From Pseudomonas allokribbensis (lineage in GTDB: Bacteria; Pseudomonadota; Gammaproteobacteria; Pseudomonadales; Pseudomonadaceae), in the NCBI RefSeq assembly GCF_014863605.1, contig NZ_CP062252.1, positions 2,613,001 through 2,677,000 on the forward strand: a stretch of 64,000 nt of DNA. Direction: 5' to 3'. The notes below the pieces were generated by a model. The model did no database searches, was not told the DNA's origin, and worked only from the letters and a program-made list of their open reading frames with translations. A program made the translations under genes and the position numbers. Of this stretch, positions 42,046-50,227 are shown piece by piece (position 1 is the first letter of the stretch; each line of letters opens with the position of its first letter).

Positions 42046-42061
42046 CCTCCCTGTTCAAGCC

Positions 42062-42391
42062 TCAATCCACGATGAACAATCTAGCACCAATGGCGGTCGA
42101 CGACCGGTGAGCCTCTGCGTTGTCGGCCACCTGATAGCTCATTCCTGCAGTCAAAGTGAACGTGCGACCATCATCGAGTTCGGTCTCCAATCGCCCGTCG
42201 AGGCAGAGCAGAATATGCCCTTTGTAGCACCAATGATCGGCAAGATAGCCAGGGCTGTATTCAACCATTCGGACTCTTGCAGTGCCGAATTGACAGGTGC
42301 GCCAGAGCGCCGTACCAGTTTCGCCGGGATGAAAGGTGGGTTCTATTTTCGACCAATCGGTGGTGCCAAATGGAATGTCGGTGAGTTGCAT
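42062..42391 (-). CDS. Small cupin, DHCW-motif family
   Basis: 109-residue single-domain cupin: EYSPGYLADHWCYKGHILLCLDGRL contains the DHxCxxGH-type metal motif 1 region, and FTLTAGMSYQVADNAEAHRSS is the second cupin motif. I recall this as the DHCW-motif cupin family. The start is MQLTDIPFG (42391); the longer open frame upstream runs through repeats. A metal-binding enzyme or sensor; substrate unknown. Confidence 0.8.
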   Translation of the reverse strand: MQLTDIPFGTTDWSKIEPTFHPGETGTALWRTCQFGTARVRMVEYSPGYLADHWCYKGHILLCLDGRLETELDDGRTFTLTAGMSYQVADNAEAHRSSTAIGARLFIVD

Positions 42392-43016
42392 GGTTGTCTC
42401 GGTCCAGGGAGGAGAATGAATCGTAGCGAGGTGGCAAAAACGCGAATAGATACAGATCGGGTTTAATTCTTTAATACTCGCAGAAATGGGGGCGCGCGCT
42501 CCTATGATTGCCGTCCGTGCACGCAACTCTGGCTGACCGCTTTTGGCCGGATACGGCCACATTGCTACTGTCCGTTTATGGCCATCAGCAGTCGTGTAAC
42601 GATGTCCGCTACCGGCCAAAAGCAGACTGTTACGCAGGGTGCCCTAGCAGGCCTCTGTTGAGGCTTAGTAGTATCTACGAAACCCGGGACGATTCAGTCT
42701 GCTAGTTTTGATTAGTTGTTTTTCTGAGGTTTTGAATCTAGTTCGAAATGAACACTTTACCCGATAATTGAAGGCGCCAGTGACCATTAAAAACTAAAAC
42801 CGATCTAAGACATTAATCGCTGGTCGCCGGTATAAAACGTGATTAATGTCCTTGGGGGCGCTAGGGTCTCGCATGATAGCGAAAGGTGGGGTAGTTCAAT
42901 CGTCAGACATCTCACGTTTTGCTGCTTGGCGACACCGCCAGCGTGTTTCCATAAAAGTCATCTTTACCCATGGCGTACTAGAGTCTATGATTGCCCATTT
43001 GGGGGAAGGGATTTCG
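42392..43016. other. Intergenic stretch with GGCC repeats, no gene
   Basis: Two inverted GGCC-type repeats (GACCGCTTTTGGCCG at 42535-42549 and CGGCCAAAAGCAGAC at 42613-42627) flank a third half-element (GTCCGTTTATGGCC). The rest is AT-rich and presumably holds the promoter of the DGQHR/HEPN pair. No gene is supported; the in-frame extension of the next gene back to 42846 lacks protein character. Confidence 0.55.
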
Positions 43017-44045
43017 ATGAGCATTCAGATTTTTACACAAGAATATGACGCAGTAATTAAAAGCGTCGTACTGACTGGGCAAACCACTTACGGGTATGCC
43101 ATTGATCATATTTTTCCTTTGATCAATCGTTTTGCTGCGCAGCGCAAAATTCAGAATCCAGCTTTCTATGATCGGTTGCGTAATGACTTGCTTAAAGGCT
43201 GTTTAATGCCTGCTATTACTCTCGCATTGGTGGATCCAGACACTTCTGCATTTGATTCAGTGCAGAATTCAGAAACCTACGCGAATGAGAATATCGACAA
43301 AGGATATGTCCTGGATGGTATGCAGCGGTTGAATACGCTTAATAGCATTAAGGATGACGAAGATTTTCCGGCCGATAAAGCGCTTTACCTAAGTGTTGTC
43401 ATTTCCGGCAATAAAGATATGCTCTTGTATCGGATGATTACGTTAAATAACGGGCAGCGCCCGATGACTCCTCGACATCAGATTGAAGTGCTCACTGAAG
43501 AGTTGTTTGATTTCGAAGCTTTGGATATCGAAGTCCAGTCGGAAAAAGATAGGGGCGAAAAAATCAAGCGGGGCGCCTTCAATCTTGCGGATATTTCCAA
43601 AGGTTATTTGGCGTTCTTTACAAATAGCGTTCACAATGAAAACAATAAAATCATCAGCGAAAAAATGGATGAGATTATAGTTGGTAATATCATGGCTACT
43701 GCGGTTGTTGAGAACGGGCTTGAGTTTCAGCAGGTGCTTGAGTTAGTGGACAAATTTTCGGTGAACGAAAGTGGGAAGAGCTGGCTAAAAACTCAGAATA
43801 ACTTCATTGGGTTTTGTGTAGGGGTGAAGTCGTCATATGACGCGCTTACGGGAATTAGCGCTGATGAGTTTGGTGAAGCTGTCGAAAAATTTGATGCTGC
43901 GTTTAAGTCGATTGATGCGGCAAAAGTAAACCTTGGCAAGTATCGTCGTGAGCTGAGTAAGAAGTACATTGAGAAGATCAGTGAGCTCAAGGATTCGAGT
44001 GATATTGAGCTTCTTTCGTATTTTTCGGATGAGACAACGGCATAG
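43017..44045 (+). CDS. ParB/DGQHR-like protein (DndB-style)
   Basis: 342 residues from the ATG at 43017, preceded by GGGGGAAGGG (the frame is open to 42846, but that lacks a ribosome site). Key features: LLKGCLMPAITLAL, then GYVLDGMQRLNTLNS (DGMQR at about 100-104, a DGQHR/ParB-Srx-like signature) and LYRMITLNNGQRPMTPRHQIEVL. That order is seen in DGQHR-domain and DUF262-like proteins, including DndB, often found in phage-defence islands. AT-rich. The next gene starts on the base after its stop, so the two form a unit. Activity (DNA binding, nucleotide hydrolysis or none) cannot be read from sequence. Confidence 0.7.
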   Translation: MSIQIFTQEYDAVIKSVVLTGQTTYGYAIDHIFPLINRFAAQRKIQNPAFYDRLRNDLLKGCLMPAITLALVDPDTSAFDSVQNSETYANENIDKGYVLDGMQRLNTLNSIKDDEDFPADKALYLSVVISGNKDMLLYRMITLNNGQRPMTPRHQIEVLTEELFDFEALDIEVQSEKDRGEKIKRGAFNLADISKGYLAFFTNSVHNENNKIISEKMDEIIVGNIMATAVVENGLEFQQVLELVDKFSVNESGKSWLKTQNNFIGFCVGVKSSYDALTGISADEFGEAVEKFDAAFKSIDAAKVNLGKYRRELSKKYIEKISELKDSSDIELLSYFSDETTA

Positions 44046-44954
44046 ATGAAGACTATTAGCTACGAGTTTTCTGAGTGCGCTGGCTCTCCACTTACGGCTG
44101 AATCTCCATTTTTTATTCATCCAGGTGTTGCTGAGTTCCCTGTGATATTTCGTGTTTTGTCGGGAAGTTGTCAAGTCACAAACTTGAACACCGATGAAAG
44201 TATGGTTATTTCAAAGAACTACTTCTACAGTGATGCGCGGCAGAATGATACCTATGATTTGTCCTTTCTAAATGAGTTCGATGAAGGTCTGAGCCTAACT
44301 GATTATGAGCGTCTAATAAAAAAGACGGCCTGGACTAATCGCAAGTTCTATAAGCCTTTCTTAAATGAGTTGGCTAGTTGTATTTATCATGAACAAAACG
44401 AACGCCATACAGCTTCTTTCGTGCATTTGTATCGGGCCTACGAGCATCTTTCATATGCTTTTCCGATGATCTATGCGTCGCGGACTAAGGATTACGTTGG
44501 TACGTTTGAAAATCTCAGAAAATGGATGAGTCATGATTCAGACGGAAATGTTGGTGAGCTAAAATTCCATAAGAATTTTATCGTGAGCCTTTTTAAGGAT
44601 CTTCCTGAACTATCGCGAACCATCGATGTGGAAATTACCACAAGGCAGGAATATAGGGAGCCAATTTTTACGGCTCTAGCGGTGAAAGTTGCCGGTTGGA
44701 ATGCACCAGATAAATACACGGCCACAACAATTCGGCCTGACAGATTGGCTATTCCATTCCTTGAGTATCATAGTTTTTTTGTGACACTTAGAAATAGGTT
44801 TTTCCATTACTCAAACTCTCGCTCCGATAATATTGGGCTAGAGGATATTGTGGATTCTGATTTGTTGTTCTCCTTTGTAAATAAGGTGACGTTAAATTAT
44901 ATTTCTACAATATTCCATGGTGTAATGAAACACCAGATTGCTTCGCTTGACTGA
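44046..44954 (+). CDS. HEPN-like protein paired with DGQHR gene
   Basis: 302 residues, starting immediately after the upstream stop. The mostly helical C-terminal half contains FFVTLRNRFFHYSNS, an Rx4H motif (Arg249, His254) of the kind that forms the active site of HEPN ribonucleases, and an earlier FVHLYRAYEHLSYAFPMIY helix. The N-terminal 100 residues are unlike anything I recognise. As a pair with the DGQHR-like protein this suggests an effector (HEPN) and a sensor or regulator. The HEPN call rests on one motif and helical context, so it is moderate. Confidence 0.6.
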   Translation: MKTISYEFSECAGSPLTAESPFFIHPGVAEFPVIFRVLSGSCQVTNLNTDESMVISKNYFYSDARQNDTYDLSFLNEFDEGLSLTDYERLIKKTAWTNRKFYKPFLNELASCIYHEQNERHTASFVHLYRAYEHLSYAFPMIYASRTKDYVGTFENLRKWMSHDSDGNVGELKFHKNFIVSLFKDLPELSRTIDVEITTRQEYREPIFTALAVKVAGWNAPDKYTATTIRPDRLAIPFLEYHSFFVTLRNRFFHYSNSRSDNIGLEDIVDSDLLFSFVNKVTLNYISTIFHGVMKHQIASLD

Positions 44955-45351
44955 CAATTTTTTTCCGGTTTTTTAGAGTTTGAAGTCGGAAAATTTAACT
45001 ATGTATTGATGGTGCTACTAATTGTTGTTCTTGGTTTTCGTTGGCCAGATTGACGAGCCTGCCCCATAGTTGTGAGACTGCGCCTCTATGGTTTTTTAGT
45101 CGAGCATTTCTTTCGATGGGAAAATAGCCGGTAGGTGTCGGTCCTGGCTCTAGGCTAGAGGGGCGGCAGTCATGTGGTGTGTCTTTTATCGGATGCCCAC
45201 GCCTTGGAAAATTCTACCTTGAACAACAAGTGGAGAAGCAGGTTCAAGCGGCAGTTGGTCGCGTTCTTACTAGTGATAGTCGTATTGTCACGGCGATGGT
45301 TGCCGATATTTTAAAGATCGAGATTCGGCCATATTAAACACTCAATAGAGT
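44955..45351. other. Intergenic, with possible gene remnant
   Basis: About 400 bases. A short plus-strand frame ending at 45337 looks protein-like (listed separately); the rest shows no gene or clear hairpin. Confidence 0.5.
45167..45337 (+). pseudogene. Possible C-terminal fragment of a lost gene
   Basis: Open frame with no good start, reading SFIGCPRLGKFYLEQQVEKQ then VQAAVGRVLTSDSRIVTAMV and a stop after KIEIRPY. Its periodic hydrophobic pattern is more protein-like than chance, and it has no ribosome site, so it may be the tail of a gene removed when the neighbouring genes were inserted. No family recognised. Confidence 0.25.
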
Positions 45352-46446
45352 TTAGATGACGATAATGGAACTTGACTGAGGAGACGCAGCCTCTTCATCA
45401 ATGGAGTAAAGTGGAAACTGATCGGGCATCACAAGAGGCGACGGTCTATACAGAATTTTTTCGCCTACAACTTCTTGGTAGTAGTAATTGTTCGCTGGAG
45501 ATATATAGTCCACAAATAATTCGAGAGTCGAAATTAATTCAAGTATATCCTTGTTCCACCCCGACTTGATCATGTCGAGTATTTTTTGGTGACCAGAATC
45601 CTCGATATCCTCAAGGTGACTGAAATGTCCATCGACTAAACCCTTGAGACTCCGAACTGCGCGCCGATAATCTTTCGCAAAGCAATTAGATTTTGAAAAA
45701 TGCAGGATCCAACGCTCTACAGCCTCGCTTCGATTTAGACTTATTTCACCTTTGATCGAATCATCTCCATGCTTGTTCTTATCAGATACACCAATGCCAA
45801 AGGTGCAATGCTTGTCTTTCATTGGTTTATCTTTGTAGTACGAGGGCAGGAATAAGGATTCGCCGTGATTCCCTTCAACTTCTCCAACAAATCCGATCGT
45901 CTCTTCATCGTTTGAAATCAATATAAACAAATCAGAATTCTTTAAGGTTTCATCCAGACTCAATCCGGGGGTTATAGTTGTTGGATAAGCCTTCACCCCC
46001 CGAGGTAGAAGCATCAAAACTCTTGTTTTGTTATAGTTTCTTTGGGCAAAATGAAATTCAGAATCATTGCCCACCTTAAATATGTTCATTTTGGTTATGT
46101 TAAAGTCTTTAATTTCATACTCGCTCAATACGCTCGCACATAACTCTTTGAAGTATGAGATTCCAGTTTTTGTTTTAAGGAAGTCAACCATGACATATTC
46201 GAATGCATGGTTTAAGACTGTATTTTCCATTTTTCCGAAGAAGCCACTTTCTCTAAGTGCGCCCTTATAGTCTTGTAAGCTTGAACTATAACCCCAATTA
46301 AAAGTAAGGTTTTTCTGATAGCGCACAGTTTTCAATATCGCGCAGTAAAAAGATGCCCAGTAAGAGGCGGTATCCCCAATGATGCCTCTCGCAGCTTGAG
46401 GTAATAGTACGGTAGTGTCAGTATTCAATTTCCACCTCGAAATCAT
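45352..46446 (-). CDS. Orphan protein of unknown function, 364 residues
   Basis: Soluble protein, AT-rich, lysine-rich, without recognised domain. The middle part has LFILISNDEETIGFVGEVEG, an acidic strand-turn-strand (E-x-E) that could belong to a nuclease-like fold but is not diagnostic. Two starts are possible: ATG at 46446 without a ribosome site, or TTG at 46428 with GAGGTG five bases upstream; the second may be the real one. It converges toward the DGQHR/HEPN pair with about 400 bases between. Probably cargo of the same island; function not assigned. Confidence 0.65.
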   Translation of the reverse strand: MISRWKLNTDTTVLLPQAARGIIGDTASYWASFYCAILKTVRYQKNLTFNWGYSSSLQDYKGALRESGFFGKMENTVLNHAFEYVMVDFLKTKTGISYFKELCASVLSEYEIKDFNITKMNIFKVGNDSEFHFAQRNYNKTRVLMLLPRGVKAYPTTITPGLSLDETLKNSDLFILISNDEETIGFVGEVEGNHGESLFLPSYYKDKPMKDKHCTFGIGVSDKNKHGDDSIKGEISLNRSEAVERWILHFSKSNCFAKDYRRAVRSLKGLVDGHFSHLEDIEDSGHQKILDMIKSGWNKDILELISTLELFVDYISPANNYYYQEVVGEKILYRPSPLVMPDQFPLYSIDEEAASPQSSSIIVI

Positions 46447-46821
46447 TGAATTTAGTTATTGGTATACCTATAGGTTCTATTTCGCTATGCGCCCCAACCT
46501 TCGTACATTTAGCTTATAGTTTCTTTTGAAAAAACGGTTTACTGACTAACTCTAGGCCCGACGCCAGCTATTCGTACTTCACTTATACGTTTAGCAAAGT
46601 TTCGTAAAAGCCGTGATGTCTACCGATGAATTCGGCAGCAGCCTAGGACACGCTACTGATTTGCCATCACGCTGTCCACCGCTACTAGTAACCTGTAGCC
46701 GCCTGGGCTGACCATCACCTCCTGGCCGATAGTGATCGCTTGCCAACGTCCACTTATGGCCGGGAGGTGCAGCTCTCAAACGTCCGCTATTGGCCGAAAG
46801 CAGCCGGTCAAAAAACAAAGG
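46447..46821. other. Intergenic with GGCC-type repeats
   Basis: Contains two copies of the GGCC-centred repeat (AACGTCCACTTATGGCCGGG at 46745-46764; AACGTCCGCTATTGGCCGAA at 46779-46798, then AGC). No gene seen. This marks the right-hand limit of the repeat-rich accessory region. Confidence 0.6.
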
Positions 46822-47001
46822 ATGAAGACCGACTTGATCCACCCGTTTAACCATCCCCCCAATCCCCGTTTAAAAGACACCATCCGTTACGCCCTCAAGG
46901 CTACACAACCTTGCGTCATTGCCTACGACTACGCCAGAATCCGCCGGCTTGTGCGTCTGGGGCGCGGGTTTTATCGTTTCCGGGTCACTGAAAAACAGTG
47001 A
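46822..47001 (+). CDS. Putative 59-residue protein
   Basis: Short ORF (MKTDLIHPFNHPPNPRLKDT... ending GFYRFRVTEKQ). It is basic in its second half (YARIRRLVRLGRGFYRFR), and AAAGG precedes the ATG closely. It ends just before the structured leader of the DUF6124 gene. I do not recognise a family; it could be a real small protein or simply open frame. Confidence 0.35.
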   Translation: MKTDLIHPFNHPPNPRLKDTIRYALKATQPCVIAYDYARIRRLVRLGRGFYRFRVTEKQ

Positions 47002-47206
47002 TCGGGTTTGGTAGCCCGGTTTACCTGTCGCATCGCAACACCAGTTTGCAGGGACTCTTTCGTCCTCTGTTTTATGGTGGCCATGCGTAGGGCGTCTTCG
47101 GACGCGCCGGGTATCCAGGTGACCGGTCTACCAACCTCCGTATGGCCACCACCCTCGTTTGGTAGCGAGGTTGATGGCTCCACTTTCTCACCCTGGAGTT
47201 ACATCT
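47002..47206 (+). promoter_or_regulatory. Structured leader upstream of DUF6124 gene
   Basis: About 200 bases of likely cis-acting RNA. Visible structure: a UUCG-tetraloop hairpin (GCGTC-TTCG-GACGC, 47092-47105) enclosed by a perfect long-range stem TGGTGGCCAT (47075-47084) with ATGGCCACCA (47142-47151), a GGGAC/GTCC hairpin at 47051-47065, and a ten-base direct repeat GTTTGGTAGC at 47006-47015 and 47157-47166. The leader ends in CTGGAG before the ATG. I recall similar leaders before such genes in fluorescent pseudomonads, but could not check. Confidence 0.6.
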
Positions 47207-47569
47207 ATGATCAAACCAACACCCAACCCACCCGAAACCGACCCGGTTTCCCCCTACCAATTCCCCGACTCCCGAACCCTCAACGAAGCCGCCGAACGCG
47301 CCCTCGATCACTACCTCACCCCGCAACAACGCATCATGGGCAGCCACCACAAACACGACCCGATGTTCCTGGCCAACCCCGCCTACAACAGCGAATCCCT
47401 CCTGGCCAACGCCAGCGAATCCCTAGGCTCAGTCACCGAAATGCTCAACAACTTCGCCGCCATCCTGGAACCCGCCCATCGCAAAACCGCACTGGGAATC
47501 GCGCAGGTGGTCATGGTTGCGGGGCTGGCGGTGAATCAGGCGCTGGATCATGTCGAGGTGAAGTCGTGA
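47207..47569 (+). CDS. DUF6124 (DUF3077) family small protein
   Basis: 120 residues (MIKPTPNPPETDPVSPYQFP...). The helical C-terminal part with SESLLANASESLGSVTEMLNNFA and RKTALGIAQVVMVAGLAVNQALD is the conserved core of this Pseudomonas family. A good ribosome site (CTGGAG) and a strong terminator bracket it. The function is unknown; members are multi-copy and small, which suggests a regulatory or stress-related role, but this is inference. Confidence 0.85.
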   Translation: MIKPTPNPPETDPVSPYQFPDSRTLNEAAERALDHYLTPQQRIMGSHHKHDPMFLANPAYNSESLLANASESLGSVTEMLNNFAAILEPAHRKTALGIAQVVMVAGLAVNQALDHVEVKS

Positions 47570-47605
47570 TCGGCTGATTGCTGTCGCTCAATAACCAGAA
47601 AGAAA

Positions 47606-47657
47606 ATGGCCGAGGTTGTCAGGCATAACTGACGACCTCGGCCATATCTCTATTTTT
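47606..47657 (+). terminator. Terminator of DUF6124 gene
   Basis: Seventeen-base arms (ATGGCCGAGGTTGTCAG / CTGACGACCTCGGCCAT, one G-U pair) with a six-base loop, then ATCTCTATTTTT. Confidence 0.9.
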
Positions 47658-47755
47658 CCGGCACATCTCAAAACAAAGGCAACAAAACAAAGATGCCTCT
47701 CTGACCGCTCCCGGCCCGATGATAGAATCCGGTTTTTGAAAAGGGAGTTTCATCT

Positions 47756-48136
47756 GTGGTGGCTGGAAAAAAGAATTGTCCCTATTGCGCAGAAGTCATC
47801 ATGGCTGACGCCATTTTATGCAAGCACTGCCAATCCAACCTTGGGCAGAAAGTACGGATTGCGCCGGAAGCGGCACCACGGTCAGAAGGAAAAGTGCGCC
47901 TCCCCAGCAAACTTCTCGTTGGAATCATGACTGCCGTCGCCTTGTACTGGGCTTTTGGTGTTTATCTGAGAGACAAGCCGCAAAACAACGAAGAAGCCCA
48001 AGTCCAGGATGCCATCGACAGATGCCGCCAGGAGGTAGAGAGCTACTCTGGCCCGGCACTCGGAAAAAGCGTAATCGCAGATGCCTGTCAGAAGCTGGAA
48101 CACGAACTGCGCAAGAGTTTTAGCCACGCACCCTAG
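47756..48136 (+). CDS. Zinc-ribbon membrane protein, 126 residues
   Basis: An N-terminal zinc ribbon (CPYCAEVIMADAILCKHC, two CxxC pairs) is followed by a single helix (LLVGIMTAVALYWAFGVYL, about 51-69) and an extracytoplasmic tail with two cysteines. The start is GTG (47756; a second GTG follows directly) with AAGGGAG eight bases upstream. Similar small proteins are widespread and uncharacterised. A terminator follows the stop. Confidence 0.8.
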   Translation: MVAGKKNCPYCAEVIMADAILCKHCQSNLGQKVRIAPEAAPRSEGKVRLPSKLLVGIMTAVALYWAFGVYLRDKPQNNEEAQVQDAIDRCRQEVESYSGPALGKSVIADACQKLEHELRKSFSHAP

Positions 48137-48148
48137 AACAAACCGATT

Positions 48149-48179
48149 ACAAAGCCCGCCGTTGAGCGGGCTTTTTTGT
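48149..48179 (+). terminator. Terminator after zinc-ribbon gene
   Basis: AAAGCCCGC / GCGGGCTTT arms around CGTTGA, followed by a T run; it can also serve the convergent GlxA-type gene. Confidence 0.88.
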
Positions 48180-48216
48180 TCTTGGGATCAGACCGGCATC
48201 CAGTTCGACAGCCTTG

Positions 48217-49197
48217 TCAGTCAGCGAGCTCTGAACTTTCCGCCCGCTTGACCACCACTTGGCGAGCATCCCGCCGCACCGCCTGCGGAGGCACGCCAAA
48301 CCCCCGAATGAACGCTTCACGCATGTGGCGCCGATCGCGAAAACCGGATTCGCTGGCCACCACATCGAGGGAGTGTCGGCTCTGTTCGATCATCAATCGA
48401 GCGGCCTCCAGGCGCAGGCCTTCGATGGCTTTGGCGGGGGATTGGCCGGTTTCTGCGCTGAATATGCGGGTGAATTGGCGAGGGCTCAGGTGCGCCACGT
48501 CGGCCAGTTCTTCGACACTGAGCGGTCGGTTCAAATGCTGTCGTGCATAGTTCAGCGCGCTTTGGATGCGGTCGGACTTGGGGGCGAGGTCGAGCATTTC
48601 CGAATGCTGCGACTGGCCGCCGGAGCGGTGCTGGTGCATCACCAGTTTGTGCGCCACCGAGCGGGCGACGTCGGCGCCCAGATCCTTTTCCACCATGCCG
48701 ACGGCGAGGTCGAGGCCGGCGGTCATGCCCGCCGAGGTCCAGAAGGGGCCGTCGACGATATAGATGCGGTCAACGTCGACGCTGATTTCGGGATGACGCT
48801 TCTGCAAGGCCTGCGCGTAGGCCCAGTGGGTCGTGGCGCGGCGTCCGGTCAGCAGGCCTGCTTCGGCGAGGATGAAGCCGCCGGTGCAGATGCCGACGGT
48901 GCGCCGCGCCTGATTGCCGGCCTGACGCACGAAATCGAGCACCGCAGAGGCCGTATCGGTTTTTACCGGATCGTTGACCCCGACAACGATCCAGGTATCG
49001 GCCAGTCCGGGCGCCTCAAGCGGGCGGGTTTCCATGGCCAGCCCCAGCGAGGAGCGCACCATGCCGCCGTCCGGTGAGAAATTCTCGACGCTGTAGAAGG
49101 GCTCTTCGGTGATCTGATTGGCGAACTCGAAAACGGCTTGAGTCGCCAGGGAGAGCACCTGGAAACCGTCGGTGAGCAAGTAGCCGATGCGATGCAT
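48217..49197 (-). CDS. GlxA-type regulator (DJ-1-like plus AraC domain)
   Basis: 326 residues: an N-terminal DJ-1/PfpI-like domain (MHRIGYLLTDGFQVLSLA, GICTGGFILAEAGLLTGRRATTHWA) fused to a C-terminal AraC helix-turn-helix (LSVEELADVAHLSPRQFTRIFSAETGQSP, ...ESGFRDRRHMREAFIRGFG). I start at MHRIGYLL. Family members (GlxA, ArgR-type, CdhR) respond to small amines or amino-acid derivatives. It is divergent from the SDR gene with about 105 bases between; that SDR is the natural target. Confidence 0.93.
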   Translation of the reverse strand: MHRIGYLLTDGFQVLSLATQAVFEFANQITEEPFYSVENFSPDGGMVRSSLGLAMETRPLEAPGLADTWIVVGVNDPVKTDTASAVLDFVRQAGNQARRTVGICTGGFILAEAGLLTGRRATTHWAYAQALQKRHPEISVDVDRIYIVDGPFWTSAGMTAGLDLAVGMVEKDLGADVARSVAHKLVMHQHRSGGQSQHSEMLDLAPKSDRIQSALNYARQHLNRPLSVEELADVAHLSPRQFTRIFSAETGQSPAKAIEGLRLEAARLMIEQSRHSLDVVASESGFRDRRHMREAFIRGFGVPPQAVRRDARQVVVKRAESSELAD

Positions 49198-49303
49198 GGT
49201 GTTTTCTCGGTTGTCCTGAATCACTACCATATACGTCATTTGAGATATGGCCAAGCCGTCGCATTCTGTTCTCCAGTACTTCCCACAACCCTGGAGACTC
49301 GAC

Positions 49304-50098
49304 ATGACTCAATCCCGCCTCGGTACCGCCCTGATCACCGGTGCTTCGTCCGGCATCGGTGCCATTTACGCTGAACGCCTGGCCCGTCGTGGCCATGACC
49401 TGATTCTGGTCGCGCGAAATCGCGACCGCCTGAATGTTTTGGCTGAGCGCCTGAGTGAAGAAACCGGCCGTCAGGTTGAAGTTCTGGCTGCCGATCTTTC
49501 CGACAGGACCGATCTGGCACGGGTCGAAGATCGTCTCAAAACGGACGCCAACATTTCTCTGCTGGTGAACAATGCCGGGGTTGGCGCGACTCATCCCTTG
49601 CTGGACTCGGACGTCGACAAACTCGAAGACTTGCTCACGCTCAACGTGAACGTGCTGATGCGACTGACTTACGCGGCGGTCCCGGGATTCGTTGCCCGTG
49701 GCGGCGGCACGCTGATCAACATCGCCTCGATCGTAGCCATCGCCCCGGAGGTGTTGAACGGTGTTTACGGCGGCTCCAAGGCTTTCGTCCTGGCGTTCAG
49801 CCAATCCTTGCGTCATGAATTGGCGGACAAGCATGTCCGGGTCCAGGTGGTGCTGCCTGGCGCGACGGCTACCGAATTCTGGAGCGTGGCCGGCACACCG
49901 CTGGAGCACCTGCCGGAAGCGATTGTGATGCGGGCGGACGACATGGTGGACGCTTCGCTGTCCGGCCTCGACCAAGGCGAGTTCGTCACCATCCCGGCAC
50001 TTCCCGAGATCGCCGATTGGAATGCCTACGAGGCGGCGCGCCAGAAGCTGATGCCTGATCTGTCGCGCAGTGAGCCGGCTGCACGCTATCGCAACTGA
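49304..50098 (+). CDS. Short-chain dehydrogenase/reductase
   Basis: 264-residue SDR with TGASSGIGAIYAERLA at the NAD(P) site, LVNNAGVGA, and catalytic Ser...Tyr-Lys in INIASIVAIAP...YGGSKAFV. The start has CTGGAG nine bases upstream; the longer frame has no such site. It closely resembles the DltE/YqjQ-like group of uncharacterised oxidoreductases. A palindromic repeat follows within 20 bases. Confidence 0.93.
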   Translation: MTQSRLGTALITGASSGIGAIYAERLARRGHDLILVARNRDRLNVLAERLSEETGRQVEVLAADLSDRTDLARVEDRLKTDANISLLVNNAGVGATHPLLDSDVDKLEDLLTLNVNVLMRLTYAAVPGFVARGGGTLINIASIVAIAPEVLNGVYGGSKAFVLAFSQSLRHELADKHVRVQVVLPGATATEFWSVAGTPLEHLPEAIVMRADDMVDASLSGLDQGEFVTIPALPEIADWNAYEAARQKLMPDLSRSEPAARYRN

Positions 50099-50109
50099 TG
50101 CTCAAGGCT

Positions 50110-50163
50110 GTGCAAAAAAGGGGACGGATTTATTTTCTGAAAATAAATCCGTCCCCTTTTCTC
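50110..50163. repeat. Palindromic repeat (GATTTATTTTC type), second copy
   Basis: AAAAGGGGACGGATTTATTT and its complement AAATAAATCCGTCCCCTTTT form near-perfect arms. The AAAAGGGG-x-C-x-GATTTATTTTCTGA core is shared with 32516-32572. It lies between two convergent genes and may double as a terminator. Confidence 0.85.
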
Positions 50164-50227
50164 GTTGGCGCGACTCTCCTGTCAGCCAGACAGGGGGCCC
50201 AATGGGCACACAGGTTGGTATGGAAAA

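Noticed and set aside
42846..43016. N-terminal extension of the DGQHR-like gene
   Set aside because: No ribosome site at 42846 and no protein-like character; GGGGGAAGGG precedes the ATG at 43017.
30397..46821. Integrative element with integrase and tRNA attachment site
   Set aside because: No integrase, tRNA or clear attachment repeat was found; the accessory region looks repeat-assembled rather than a single mobile element.
47008..47577. 189-codon plus-strand frame over the DUF6124 leader
   Set aside because: It overlaps the well-supported DUF6124 gene in another frame and is Pro/Arg-rich.
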